Part shown: piece by piece, positions 1 to 7,899 of the stretch
Layout of the letters: each line of letters starts with the position of its first letter
Position numbering within the stretch: the stretch's first letter is position 1
Assembly (NCBI GenBank): GCA_903828565.1
Contig: CAIKMQ010000004.1
Location: 1-49,996, forward strand
Reading direction: 5' to 3'
Origin: an uncultured Leptolinea sp.
GTDB taxonomy: Bacteria; Chloroflexota; Anaerolineae; Anaerolineales; Anaerolineaceae
Length of the DNA: 49,996 nt
Notes under the pieces: generated by a model
Databases searched by the model: none
Seen by the model: only the letters and a program-made list of their open reading frames with translations
Told to the model about the DNA's origin: nothing
Position numbers and translations under genes: made by a program

Positions 1-261
1 CAATATACCCGGCGCGAGATGCTGAAAAATGCCGGGCACTAAAAATGCCAGTGGCATCTTGTTCGTCCAAAATCCGTAATCCTGAAAGGGCCTGTAGTCC
101 CCTGAGATAAAGTAATATCCCTTGTAAGCGTAAGAACCTTCGTCAAAGTTAATTGGCGTGTATAGAATACAGTAAATGCTGAACACTAAGTAGACCAGAA
201 GTGATAGCATGGCTGGTACGTAAAATAAATAATTCCTGGCAATGATTTTTCTTCTCATCAT
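1..261 (-). CDS. Membrane glycosyltransferase, GT39/ArnT-like, N-terminal fragment
   Basis: The open frame runs from an ATG at 261 to the window edge, so only the first 87 residues are visible. They begin with a basic tip (MMRRKIIARN), one hydrophobic segment at about residues 11-35, and then a loop with an acidic DE pair (NFDEGSYAYKGYYF) followed by DYGFWTNKMPL. A DE pair in the first extracytoplasmic loop is typical of the PMT/ArnT/GT39 family of polyprenyl-phosphate-sugar transferases; the family call is inference from this short piece. A TATAAT box lies 26 bases upstream of the ATG. An in-frame TTG further upstream would add about ten residues, but the ATG pair is preferred. Confidence 0.6.
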   Translation of the reverse strand, partial: MMRRKIIARNYLFYVPAMLSLLVYLVFSIYCILYTPINFDEGSYAYKGYYFISGDYRPFQDYGFWTNKMPLAFLVPGIFQHLAPGIL

Positions 262-287
262 TTCCAATCGCTTCAAGGCATTAATCA

Positions 288-293
288 ATTATA
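288..293 (-). promoter_or_regulatory. Possible -10 box of the GT39-like gene
   Basis: A perfect TATAAT on the minus strand, with a leader of about 20 nt to the ATG at 261. No convincing -35 hexamer is seen at 16-18 bp, so this is tentative. Confidence 0.3.
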
Positions 294-378
294 CTTAATT
301 ACGCTCAAGGTATGATCACCAACCTGCCTTGCGCTAACATATTTTCTACCGAATAAAGGCTCCCAGGTTCCAGGCGTT

Positions 379-2259
379 ATGCCCCTTCTGACAGCAACTT
401 CTCTGAAAAAATCGTTTGGCGCTGAAGATCTCTTCACAGATATCAGCTTCAGCCTGCCACACCGGGCACGCATCGCATTGGTTGGCCCGAATGGAATCGG
501 TAAGACCACCCTGCTGCGCATCCTACTGAAACAGGAAGAAGCCTCGGGCGGAAGTGTTCATTATGCCCGTAATATCCGCATCGGGTACCTGCCGCAGGAA
601 GCCACCTTTGAAACCGACAACGACCTGTGGGGCGAATGTATGCTGGTATTCGCTGACCTCCACAGCCGGCAGGCTGAGCTGACAGATCTGGAACACGCAA
701 TTTCCTCCGGTAAAGCCGACCCGGATGACCTGGAGAGATACGGGCGGTTGCAGCAGCTTTTTGATCACCTGGGTGGTTACAACTATGAGAATCAGATCAA
801 ACAAACCCTTACAGGGCTCGGTTTTTCCCATCAGGATTATCACCGTCCGCTCAAACACCTTTCCGGCGGACAGCGAACCCGCGCGCTTTTAGCCCGTCTG
901 CTGCTCTCTAACCCCGACCTATTATTGCTGGATGAACCGACCAACCATCTGGACATTGCAGCAGTTGAATGGTTGGAAGGTTTCATGCGTGATTGGGATG
1001 GCGCAGTCCTCTTTGTTTCGCATGACCGCTATTTTATTGACCAAGTCGCCAACACCATCTATGAGATGTCTCCTGACCTGGAGATCTTCCGCGGCAATTA
1101 CAGTGCATACCTGGTTCAAAGGGAGGAGAGGTATCGCAGATTAAAGCTGGAGTATGAAGCCCAGCAGGAATTCGTTGCGAAAGAAGAGGAATACATTCGC
1201 CGTAACATGGCGGGGCAGAACACCCGGCAGGCACAGGGACGATTGAAACGGCTGGAGAGGTTGGTTGCTGAAAGCACGCTGTCTCGTCCGCGAAAAAAAC
1301 GCGCGTTGAAATTCGGGATCCAATCCGGAGACCGCTCCGGCAATCTGGTATTACGAACCTATGGGCTGCAGGTAGGTTATGCAGATGAGAAAGAACCATT
1401 GTTCACTGCGCCAGATCTGGTCTTCAAGCGGTTGGAATGCGCCGCTGTCATCGGTCCCAACGGTGCCGGCAAAACAACCTTCCTGAAAACGATCTTGCAA
1501 AAGATCCCACCCTTCAAAGGTGAGGTGGATCTGGGTGCCGCGTTGACCATTGGGTACTTTGCCCAGGCTCACGAAGGTTTGAACCCAAACCATACCCTGT
1601 TGGAAGAGATCGACTCGGTCGCTCCTTCCATGCTTCCTGGAGAGATCCGTGACTACCTGGCCAAGTTCCTGTTTACCGGGGAAGACTACCAGAAACCTGT
1701 CAGCTTGCTTTCAGGTGGAGAACGTGGCCGGCTGGCACTGGCCAAACTTGCCCTGGAGAATTACAACCTGCTGTTGCTGGATGAACCCACCAACCACCTA
1801 GATCTGCCTTCACAGGAGGTTTTGCAAAATGTGCTTTCTGAATACCGCGGTACGATCCTGCTGGTATCGCACGACCGCTACCTGATCGACGCCCTGGCTA
1901 CACAGATATGGGAGGTTCTTCCCGAAGAAAAAACCTTGCGTCAATTCTTTGGAACCTTCAGCGAATATCGCGCTGAGTTGACCGCAGAAACAGTAGTCAC
2001 CGCTCCGCAGAAAAAAGAAGCCGCTCATACAGCGGCAGAAACGCGAAAGGGATTATCCCCCTGGAAACGCCAGCAACTCATCCAAAAAGTGGAGGAGCGA
2101 ATAGCCGGCATTGAGAGTCAGATGGCATTGGTGTCAGGGAAGCTCGCCAACCCGCCGTCCGATCCTGCCGCGGTACAACACTTGGGGAGCGAGTATGTGC
2201 GGCTGGAGAAAGATCACGCGGAACTGATGGATGAGTGGAGCCTCCTCATGGAGGAGTAA
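379..2259 (+). CDS. ABC-F family ATPase (Uup/EttA-like)
   Basis: A soluble protein of 626 residues with two ABC ATPase domains in tandem and no membrane segment, the hallmark of ABC-F translation factors that act at the ribosomal E site. Domain 1 has Walker A GPNGIGKT (36-43), signature LSGGQ (161-165), Walker B LLLLDEP (181-187) and switch SHDRY. A basic helical linker (about 245-310) is the region that contacts P-site tRNA in known members. Domain 2 has GPNGAGKT (359-366), LSGGE (444-448) and LLLLDEPTNHLD. The last 75 residues form a charged predicted coiled coil like that of Uup/YdiF. Only a weak AGG precedes the ATG. Whether it is housekeeping or an antibiotic-resistance type cannot be decided from sequence alone. 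Confidence 0.92.
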   Translation: MPLLTATSLKKSFGAEDLFTDISFSLPHRARIALVGPNGIGKTTLLRILLKQEEASGGSVHYARNIRIGYLPQEATFETDNDLWGECMLVFADLHSRQAELTDLEHAISSGKADPDDLERYGRLQQLFDHLGGYNYENQIKQTLTGLGFSHQDYHRPLKHLSGGQRTRALLARLLLSNPDLLLLDEPTNHLDIAAVEWLEGFMRDWDGAVLFVSHDRYFIDQVANTIYEMSPDLEIFRGNYSAYLVQREERYRRLKLEYEAQQEFVAKEEEYIRRNMAGQNTRQAQGRLKRLERLVAESTLSRPRKKRALKFGIQSGDRSGNLVLRTYGLQVGYADEKEPLFTAPDLVFKRLECAAVIGPNGAGKTTFLKTILQKIPPFKGEVDLGAALTIGYFAQAHEGLNPNHTLLEEIDSVAPSMLPGEIRDYLAKFLFTGEDYQKPVSLLSGGERGRLALAKLALENYNLLLLDEPTNHLDLPSQEVLQNVLSEYRGTILLVSHDRYLIDALATQIWEVLPEEKTLRQFFGTFSEYRAELTAETVVTAPQKKEAAHTAAETRKGLSPWKRQQLIQKVEERIAGIESQMALVSGKLANPPSDPAAVQHLGSEYVRLEKDHAELMDEWSLLMEE

Positions 2260-2360
2260 GTTGATTAAGCCAGAAACCAAATTAGACATTCAGAATATTC
2301 TCAGTACATGTCCCACCAGATGATGCGCACGTACTTGTGGCTTCCAGAAAAGAACATAGG

Positions 2361-2717
2361 ATGAACTCAACTAACCATTTGATCAATCTGCTCGATCACT
2401 CAGGCAGAAAAACCGGCTTATGGGAAGAGTACTACACCGATGGTACACTGATGAGCCGCGGCATGTATGAAGCCGGCTTGAAACAAGGTGAATGGCAAAT
2501 CTATTACCGGAAGGGAAACATCCGGGCCCGGGGAGCGTATACAAACCACCAGATGAGCGGCGAATGGGTGTTCTATCGGGAAACGGGTGATCTCTGGCAG
2601 GTTGGTTCATTTCATTGCGATCAAAAACACGGCATTTTTGTTCGATACAACCGCGATGGATCGATCCAGGATGAAACGCCTTTTGTGAATGGGCGAAAGT
2701 CCAACATAACCCGCTGA
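2361..2717 (+). CDS. MORN-like repeat protein
   Basis: A small soluble protein of 118 residues made of repeats of the form G-x-W-x-x-Y(Y/F)-x-(D/E)-G-x-(L/I)-x-x-x-G, for example GLWEEYYTDGTLMSRG and GEWQIYYRKGNIRARG. This is the MORN-variant repeat of YwqK-type proteins, whose role is generally unknown. The frame is open from a GTG at 2337, which would add eight residues. The ATG at 2361 gives the more usual start, although its AGG is directly adjacent, so the start is uncertain. It follows the ABC-F gene by about 100 bp on the same strand and converges on the MFS gene. No signal peptide is visible. Confidence 0.7.
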   Translation: MNSTNHLINLLDHSGRKTGLWEEYYTDGTLMSRGMYEAGLKQGEWQIYYRKGNIRARGAYTNHQMSGEWVFYRETGDLWQVGSFHCDQKHGIFVRYNRDGSIQDETPFVNGRKSNITR

Positions 2718-2750
2718 TATCTGTCTTCTTTTACCCCCCCACCCACACTT

Positions 2751-4010
2751 TTATTTTGTAGCTGCCGGGTAACCATCTGCGGCTCCCGCGGACTCATGGC
2801 CATCAAATGCCCGCAATTGGGGATATTTACGTAAAACCAGTACTGCCGCAGCCACACATCCAGCTCCACCGACCACAATCGCTGCGGGGATGCCCAGCAG
2901 TTGCGCAGCAATGCCAGATTCCATCTCACCCAATTGCGGGCCGCCCTTGAAGAATATCTGATTGATGCTCACCATTCTGCCGCGCAGGGCATCCGGTGTT
3001 TGTAACTGTCGCACAGTGTTGCGGATGATCGTACTCAATCCATCCGCAGCACCCATAATGATCAAAGCGGCCATCACCAACCAGAAGCTGCGCGCCAGGC
3101 CAAGTGTGATCGTTGCCAACCCGAAAATGATTACTGCAGTCGACAGAATGATCCCTTGCCGGCGTATCCGTCCTTTTTGAGAGATCACTAGCGCAACCGA
3201 AACATCCCCAATGGATTGGGCCGCCGAAAGCCAGCCGTATTGCACAGCTCCGACCCGCAGGATATCCCTGGCAACAAAAGGCAGCAAGGTGTTCGCGCTG
3301 GAGAAAAAGGTGGCAAAAAAGTCCAGGATCATACTGGACAGGATGATCGGCTGTTTCAGGATAAACTGGATCCCTTCGCGAATATCCGCTCGAATTCCGC
3401 CGGTAACTGCTGGCTTACTCTGTACATTGGTTGTGATCTTCCCCATAAGAACAAGCGCCAGGATCACAGCCAGGTATGAGATTGCATTCAGCCAGTAGAC
3501 CCAGCGCAAACCGGCATAAGCGATCACCAGCCCTGAAAGTGCCGGACCCAGGATGGCACCAACATTGACCGCGATGGAGTTCATACTGAAAGCATTGGGT
3601 AATTCATCCTGCGGCACCAGGTTTGGGATGAGAGCCTGGCGGGCAGGCAGATCAAAGGTAATGGCGATAGATTGCAGAACAGACAGCCCATATATCCAGC
3701 CGAGAGAGATCACACCACTATTTGTTAGTACACCGAATGCCAGCGCAACCAATCCCAGAGTCACCTGGGTAACAATGGCAACCTTGCGCCGGTTGAAACG
3801 ATCTGCCAACAAGCCGGCAAAGAGTGAAAGCAATAAAACCGGGACAAAACGAACCAACCCCAGGACGCTCACCGCAATCGGCTGGTCCGTGATCTCGCGG
3901 ATATGCCAGTAAAGCGCCCAGATTTGCATCTGGCTTCCGGTGATGGAAATGAGTAACCCCACCCACAGGTACAGATATGGGCGGCGTTTTAACGAAGGTG
4001 GAATGACCAT
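2751..4010 (-). CDS. MFS transporter (EntS/MFS_3-like)
   Basis: A 419-residue polytopic membrane protein with about 12 predicted helices. The first helix pair is followed by the MFS motif A variant GLLADRFNRRKV in the cytoplasmic loop between TM2 and TM3. The N-terminal sequence (YLYLWVGLLISITGSQMQ) resembles the MFS_3 / enterobactin-exporter group. It is probably an exporter, but the substrate cannot be predicted. It starts six bases after the nadE stop on the same strand, so it is likely co-transcribed with the NAD synthetase genes; a functional link is not obvious. The start has no strong Shine-Dalgarno, consistent with translational coupling to nadE. Confidence 0.85.
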   Translation of the reverse strand: MVIPPSLKRRPYLYLWVGLLISITGSQMQIWALYWHIREITDQPIAVSVLGLVRFVPVLLLSLFAGLLADRFNRRKVAIVTQVTLGLVALAFGVLTNSGVISLGWIYGLSVLQSIAITFDLPARQALIPNLVPQDELPNAFSMNSIAVNVGAILGPALSGLVIAYAGLRWVYWLNAISYLAVILALVLMGKITTNVQSKPAVTGGIRADIREGIQFILKQPIILSSMILDFFATFFSSANTLLPFVARDILRVGAVQYGWLSAAQSIGDVSVALVISQKGRIRRQGIILSTAVIIFGLATITLGLARSFWLVMAALIIMGAADGLSTIIRNTVRQLQTPDALRGRMVSINQIFFKGGPQLGEMESGIAAQLLGIPAAIVVGGAGCVAAAVLVLRKYPQLRAFDGHESAGAADGYPAATK

Positions 4011-4016
4011 GAAAAC

Positions 4017-4862
4017 TCAGGTGCCCCAGTCTCGCAGGTATAGAAAGTCGTATCCGACTGTGCGATTGGTCAGTTTGGCAATCGGTGGCAGCATCCGTTT
4101 GAACTGGTTCCGGCGGATCCGTTCCACCACCCGCTCGACTAAGCCTTGTTCATAACCTGCGGCAACACAATCCAGGATCGTATACCGTTCATCCACAAGC
4201 AGGTAGAGCAGCGGATCGATGAAAGCATAGGTATAGCCCAGGTCTCCTTCATCCGTCTGACCGGCAAACAGGTCTGCGGTCGGTGGTTTGGCAACAATCA
4301 CTTCAGGAACACCCAGGTCTCGCGATAACTGTCGTACCTGGGTCTTGTACAGATCACCCAAAGGATTCAATGCACAGGCGGAATCTCCAAATAATGTGGA
4401 ATACCCCAACAGGATTTCTGTTTTATTACCAGTACCAATAACCAACCCGTGATGTTCTGCTGACAGATCATACAGTACGATCATACGACAGCGAGCCATA
4501 ATATTGCCCCGGCGGGTATTATCCATTTTCGGGTTATGGGAGATGAGAGCGTCTGCCATATCGGTAATGGGAATGGTCAGCAAGTCAATCCCAAGATTGT
4601 CCGCAACCATCATCGCATGGTCGAGGGATTCCTGTGAAGATGTGCGGTACGGCATGCGGACAGCCACCATGTTCGTGGGGCCCAATGCCTCCACAGCCAA
4701 AACGCAAGCCAGGGCAGAATCGACCCCGCCTGAAAGCCCGAGGACGGCCTTACTGATACCCACCCTTGCCAGCTCGCTCCGGATAAAGCCTGCCAATATC
4801 TGACGGGCGAGATTCGGGTTGATGTTCAGGTCCACAAGTGCCGGGTTTGGTTTGTCGGTCAT
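4017..4862 (-). CDS. nadE: NAD+ synthetase, synthetase subunit
   Basis: An N-type ATP pyrophosphatase that amidates nicotinate adenine dinucleotide to NAD+. The P-loop SGGVDS is at residues 44-49, GTGNKTE at 143-149, and the KPPTADL...QTDE segment near 192-205 is typical of NadE. The chosen ATG (protein starts MTDKPNP) has GGGTG eight bases upstream. A longer TTG start at 4883 would overlap the preceding gene and looks worse. At 281 residues it is the synthetase half only. The glutaminase half is the separate gene immediately upstream, four bases away, so the two products presumably form a complex that channels ammonia from glutamine, as fused NadE enzymes do. Confidence 0.93.
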   Translation of the reverse strand: MTDKPNPALVDLNINPNLARQILAGFIRSELARVGISKAVLGLSGGVDSALACVLAVEALGPTNMVAVRMPYRTSSQESLDHAMMVADNLGIDLLTIPITDMADALISHNPKMDNTRRGNIMARCRMIVLYDLSAEHHGLVIGTGNKTEILLGYSTLFGDSACALNPLGDLYKTQVRQLSRDLGVPEVIVAKPPTADLFAGQTDEGDLGYTYAFIDPLLYLLVDERYTILDCVAAGYEQGLVERVVERIRRNQFKRMLPPIAKLTNRTVGYDFLYLRDWGT

Positions 4863-4866
4863 CTGA

Positions 4867-5739
4867 TCACCCTTTATTAACAATCCGATTCAATTCTGCA
4901 TTCACCAGTGAGGTGCGTTCATCCCTCAAAAGAGGGAGCCTTGCCCGTGTTCGGTGCAGCCATCCCAGATCCACAGTCGCCAGCGTCAATGCTTCTTCAT
5001 GGTAAGGAGCCTGAGCGACCAATCCACCATCCGGGTTGAAGATGGTGGAGCCACCCCAAAAATGGAGCCCATCCTCATACCCCACCCGGTTGGTGTGTAC
5101 GACAAAGCTGGTGAATAGGCTGGCATACGCGCGGTTGATATGTTCCACCCAGCGGGCGGATTCCAGCTTTGGTTCGCGGGTCAACCCGCGGCCGGGAGAT
5201 GCCGATGAAAACAAAAGCAGGTCAGCCCCATCCAACCACAACAGGTAAGGGGGAGAAGCATGCCAGAAATCTTCGCAGATCAACATGCCCACCCGGCCAA
5301 ACCGGGTATCGAACGCACGAATCTCATCACCCCAGGCAAAAAACCGGCCTTCATCGAACAAGCCATAGGTCGGCAGGTAGACTTTGTGATGTACATGTGC
5401 TACCTGTCCGCGGGATAAATATGCCTGCGATATATAGAACCTGTGCCGGTCATCTTCGTCGACAAAACCTGCCACAATATCGATCTTACGGCTGGCTTCA
5501 AGTAAAGGCCCAAAGATCGGGTCATCCGCCCGGGGTTTACAGGCAACGATCGGGGCCAGGTCCTGCAAAACATAGCCAGTCAAGGATAATTCTGGAAAGA
5601 TGATCAAGTCTGCCGCTTGAGAAACAGCCTGATCGATATAGTCAATATGCTTCCTCAGATTTGCTGAGACGTCACCCAGGACGGTATTGATCTGCGCCAG
5701 TGCGATATGTATCTCTGTCATTTCACTATTGTACCGCAT
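4867..5739 (-). CDS. Nitrilase-superfamily glutaminase partner of NadE
   Basis: A carbon-nitrogen hydrolase of 290 residues. The catalytic triad is visible: Glu50 in FPELSLTGY, Lys119 in HHKVYLPTYGLFDEGRFF and Cys155 in ICEDFWH. LPTYGLFDEGRFF is especially close to the glutaminase domain of glutamine-dependent NAD synthetases, and the next gene is nadE, so the likely role is supplying ammonia to NadE (inference from family and adjacency). A second ATG at 5721 gives a protein starting MTEIHIALAQIN. Neither start has a clear Shine-Dalgarno. The gene is first in a minus-strand operon and is divergent from the NfeD gene. Confidence 0.88.
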   Translation of the reverse strand: MRYNSEMTEIHIALAQINTVLGDVSANLRKHIDYIDQAVSQAADLIIFPELSLTGYVLQDLAPIVACKPRADDPIFGPLLEASRKIDIVAGFVDEDDRHRFYISQAYLSRGQVAHVHHKVYLPTYGLFDEGRFFAWGDEIRAFDTRFGRVGMLICEDFWHASPPYLLWLDGADLLLFSSASPGRGLTREPKLESARWVEHINRAYASLFTSFVVHTNRVGYEDGLHFWGGSTIFNPDGGLVAQAPYHEEALTLATVDLGWLHRTRARLPLLRDERTSLVNAELNRIVNKG

Positions 5740-5788
5740 CCCAACTACCCGTCAGCAAGTTGTAATCATCAGCCGGATGAAATGAATG

Positions 5789-5794
5789 TATAAT
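5789..5794 (+). promoter_or_regulatory. -10 box for the nfeD-slipin operon
   Basis: TATAAT 26 bp before the NfeD start, followed by a strong AGGAGGG Shine-Dalgarno. The -35 region is not recognisable at the expected spacing. Confidence 0.4.
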
Positions 5795-5819
5795 AAAGTA
5801 GGAGGGAGCAAAGGATTTT

Positions 5820-6434
5820 ATGGATATTTTACTTAATCCCAATATCGCTTATCTGGTGATTGTCATTGGTTTTCTCATCGCCATCCTTGCCCTGTTCACA
5901 CCCGGCACAGGCGCATTAGAAATTGTCGCCCTGGTTTTACTCGTGGTGGCTGGTTGGCAGATCACCCAATTGGATTTCAATTGGTTCGCGCTCATCCTGA
6001 TGCTGGTCGGTGTTTTCCCATTCCTGCTGGCTTTGCGCAAAACCGGAAAATGGTACCATTTCGCGATTGCATTATTAGCGCTCACACTGGGAAGCACGTT
6101 CCTGTTTGTAAAACAGGGTTGGAAACCAGAAGTCAATCCATTTTTAGCTGCCATTATCAACCTGCTGGTTATCGGGTTCTTCTGGCTAATCTTACGAAAG
6201 GGTTGGGATGCCTTGCTATCAAAACCGCGCAATACGCTGGCTGAAACGATTGGCGCAGAAGGGGAGACGCGCTCTAAAGTCCACACAGAAGGTTCTGTAT
6301 ACCTGATGGGTGAGCTATGGAGCGCCAACAGTGTTCGACCGATCGAACCTAATAAAAAAGTGAAGGTCGTATCACGCAAAGGATACACGCTGACTGTGGA
6401 GGAAATCATTACCTCCGAAAATAAAAAATCATAG
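5820..6434 (+). CDS. NfeD-family membrane protein (short form)
   Basis: A 204-residue protein with about five hydrophobic helices (approximately 9-29, 33-48, 56-72, 80-96, 107-124) and a C-terminal soluble domain from about residue 135 (IGAEGETRSKVHTEGSVYLMG) that fits the NfeD OB-fold. The ClpP-like serine protease domain of long NfeD proteins is absent. It has a strong Shine-Dalgarno. A slipin gene follows 12 bases downstream, the conserved NfeD/slipin pairing seen across bacteria and archaea. In that pairing NfeD is thought to bind or regulate the SPFH protein in membrane microdomains; the exact role here is inferred. Confidence 0.87.
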   Translation: MDILLNPNIAYLVIVIGFLIAILALFTPGTGALEIVALVLLVVAGWQITQLDFNWFALILMLVGVFPFLLALRKTGKWYHFAIALLALTLGSTFLFVKQGWKPEVNPFLAAIINLLVIGFFWLILRKGWDALLSKPRNTLAETIGAEGETRSKVHTEGSVYLMGELWSANSVRPIEPNKKVKVVSRKGYTLTVEEIITSENKKS

Positions 6435-6446
6435 AAGGAGAATCAA

Positions 6447-7346
6447 ATGGATAGCCCGCAAATTCTAATCTTATGCGCCATCGGTGTTGTTTTTATGCTG
6501 GTACTCATCTTCCTGGTGAATGCCATCAAAGTAGTTCCCGAATACTATCGCCTCGTAGTTTTCCGCCTCGGCCGCTGCATTGGCGATAAAGGCCCTGGAC
6601 TGGTACTGTTGATCCCGTTCATAGACCGCCCGGTTCGCGTAGACTTGCGCGAACAAGTACGCGAGATACCACACCAGGTAAGCATCACCAAAGATAACGC
6701 CCCCATCTCGATCGACTTCCTCTGGTTCTACAAAGTTCTAACCCCGACCGATTCTGTCGTGCAGGTAGGCAACTTTGAAATGGCTGCGCAGGGTATGGCT
6801 TCTACCACCCTGCGGTCTGTGATCGGCGGCATCATGCTGGATGCAGTCCTCTCAGAACGCGAGCACATCAACAACCTGCTGCGCACGCGGTTGGATGAAG
6901 TCACCGAACGCTGGGGTGTCAAAGTAACCAACGTAGAGATCCGCGAGATTGTTCCGCCCCGGGAAGTACAGGATGCAATGAACCGCCAGCTCTCCGCTGA
7001 ACGTAACCGCCGTGCCGTGGTGACTGAATCCACCGGCCAACGCGAAGCCGCCATTAATGTGGCTGATGGCCAAAAACAATCCGCCATCCTGCAGGCTGAA
7101 GGTGAAAAACAATCCAACATCCTGCGTGCGGAAGGCGATCAGATGGCTCAGGTGTTGCGTGCAGAAGGTTACTCCAATGCCCTCTCCAAGATCAACTCTG
7201 TCGCCAAGACCGTGGATCAGAAGGCTCTTACCGTTCAGTACTTTGAAACGCTGAAGACCATGGCATCCGGTGCTTCCACCAAGTTCATCTTCCCAATGGA
7301 ATTCACCAGCTTGCTGGGCAATTTCATCAAAGCCAACAAAGATTAA
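6447..7346 (+). CDS. Slipin / stomatin-like SPFH-domain protein
   Basis: A 299-residue protein with one N-terminal membrane helix (about 5-27), a band-7/PHB domain (about 28-190, including KVVPEYYRLVVFRLGR and VEIREIVPPREVQDAMNRQL), and an Ala/Glu/Gln-rich helical stretch with repeated QAEGEKQSNILRAEGDQ units (about 200-245) that drives oligomerisation in this family. The C-terminus is short and hydrophobic (FIFPMEFTSLLGNF). AGAAGGAG precedes the ATG. It forms an operon with NfeD and ends at a perfect 16-bp hairpin. Slipins scaffold membrane microdomains and some are processed by NfeD proteases; the partner here has no protease domain. Confidence 0.93.
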   Translation: MDSPQILILCAIGVVFMLVLIFLVNAIKVVPEYYRLVVFRLGRCIGDKGPGLVLLIPFIDRPVRVDLREQVREIPHQVSITKDNAPISIDFLWFYKVLTPTDSVVQVGNFEMAAQGMASTTLRSVIGGIMLDAVLSEREHINNLLRTRLDEVTERWGVKVTNVEIREIVPPREVQDAMNRQLSAERNRRAVVTESTGQREAAINVADGQKQSAILQAEGEKQSNILRAEGDQMAQVLRAEGYSNALSKINSVAKTVDQKALTVQYFETLKTMASGASTKFIFPMEFTSLLGNFIKANKD

Positions 7347-7364
7347 CCTCAGTACAGCTGAACC

Positions 7365-7402
7365 AGTAACAGCGAAGGGAAAACTCTCCCTTCGCTGTTA
7401 CT
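7365..7402 (+). terminator. Intrinsic terminator of the nfeD-slipin operon
   Basis: A perfect 16-bp stem with a 6-nt loop (AAACTC), followed by a short and weak T-tract. It lies 14 bp before the next gene. Confidence 0.75.
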
Positions 7403-7415
7403 TTACAATAAACTT

Positions 7416-7853
7416 ATGATCGAGATCACTGAAGCATCCATCCGCGACCTGATGGATCTGCGCCGCCTGGAGCAGGCCTGTTTCGACTTGGATGCCTGGC
7501 CGCTGCTGGATCTGGCCGGGGTACTTTCCTTACCCGGTATTATCCGGTTGCGCGCCCTGGTCAATGGTACCTGGGCCGGTTTTATCGCTGCTGAAGTAGA
7601 TGCGAAGAAGATCGGCTGGATCACCACACTGGGTGTGTTCCCAGCATACCGCCGGCAAGGTGTAGCCAGGGCTCTCCTGCATGCGTGTGAGGCAGCCCTG
7701 CTAGTATCCGATATCCGTCTGACACTACGCGCCGGAAATACCGGGGCTATCCAACTCTACAACCACGGGGGCTATACGGTCATTGACCGCTGGTTTCGTT
7801 ATTATAAGGATGACGAAGACGGCCTGGTAATGCGCCGGCTGATGGCAAAATAA
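7416..7853 (+). CDS. GNAT N-acetyltransferase (RimI-like)
   Basis: A 145-residue single-domain GNAT protein. The acetyl-CoA motif A is clear (LGVFPAYRRQGVARALL, about 72-88, with the R/Q-x-x-G-x-A signature), followed by RAGNTGAIQLYNHGGY (about 105-120). That second motif is typical of RimI-type protein N-terminal acetyltransferases, and the substrate could equally be a small molecule. No TsaB or TsaD gene, the frequent RimI neighbours, is seen here. It is a monocistronic unit bounded by two hairpins. Confidence 0.8.
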   Translation: MIEITEASIRDLMDLRRLEQACFDLDAWPLLDLAGVLSLPGIIRLRALVNGTWAGFIAAEVDAKKIGWITTLGVFPAYRRQGVARALLHACEAALLVSDIRLTLRAGNTGAIQLYNHGGYTVIDRWFRYYKDDEDGLVMRRLMAK

Positions 7854-7883
7854 AAGCACCCCTTCATAATCAGGGGTGCTTTT
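7852..7883. terminator. Bidirectional terminator between the GNAT gene and nrfA
   Basis: The stem AAAAGCACCCC pairs with GGGGTGCTTTT around a 10-nt loop. The A and T flanks give a T-tract in both directions, suiting the convergent genes on each side. Confidence 0.85.
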
Positions 7884-7899
7884 GAGACTACTGGTCGCA

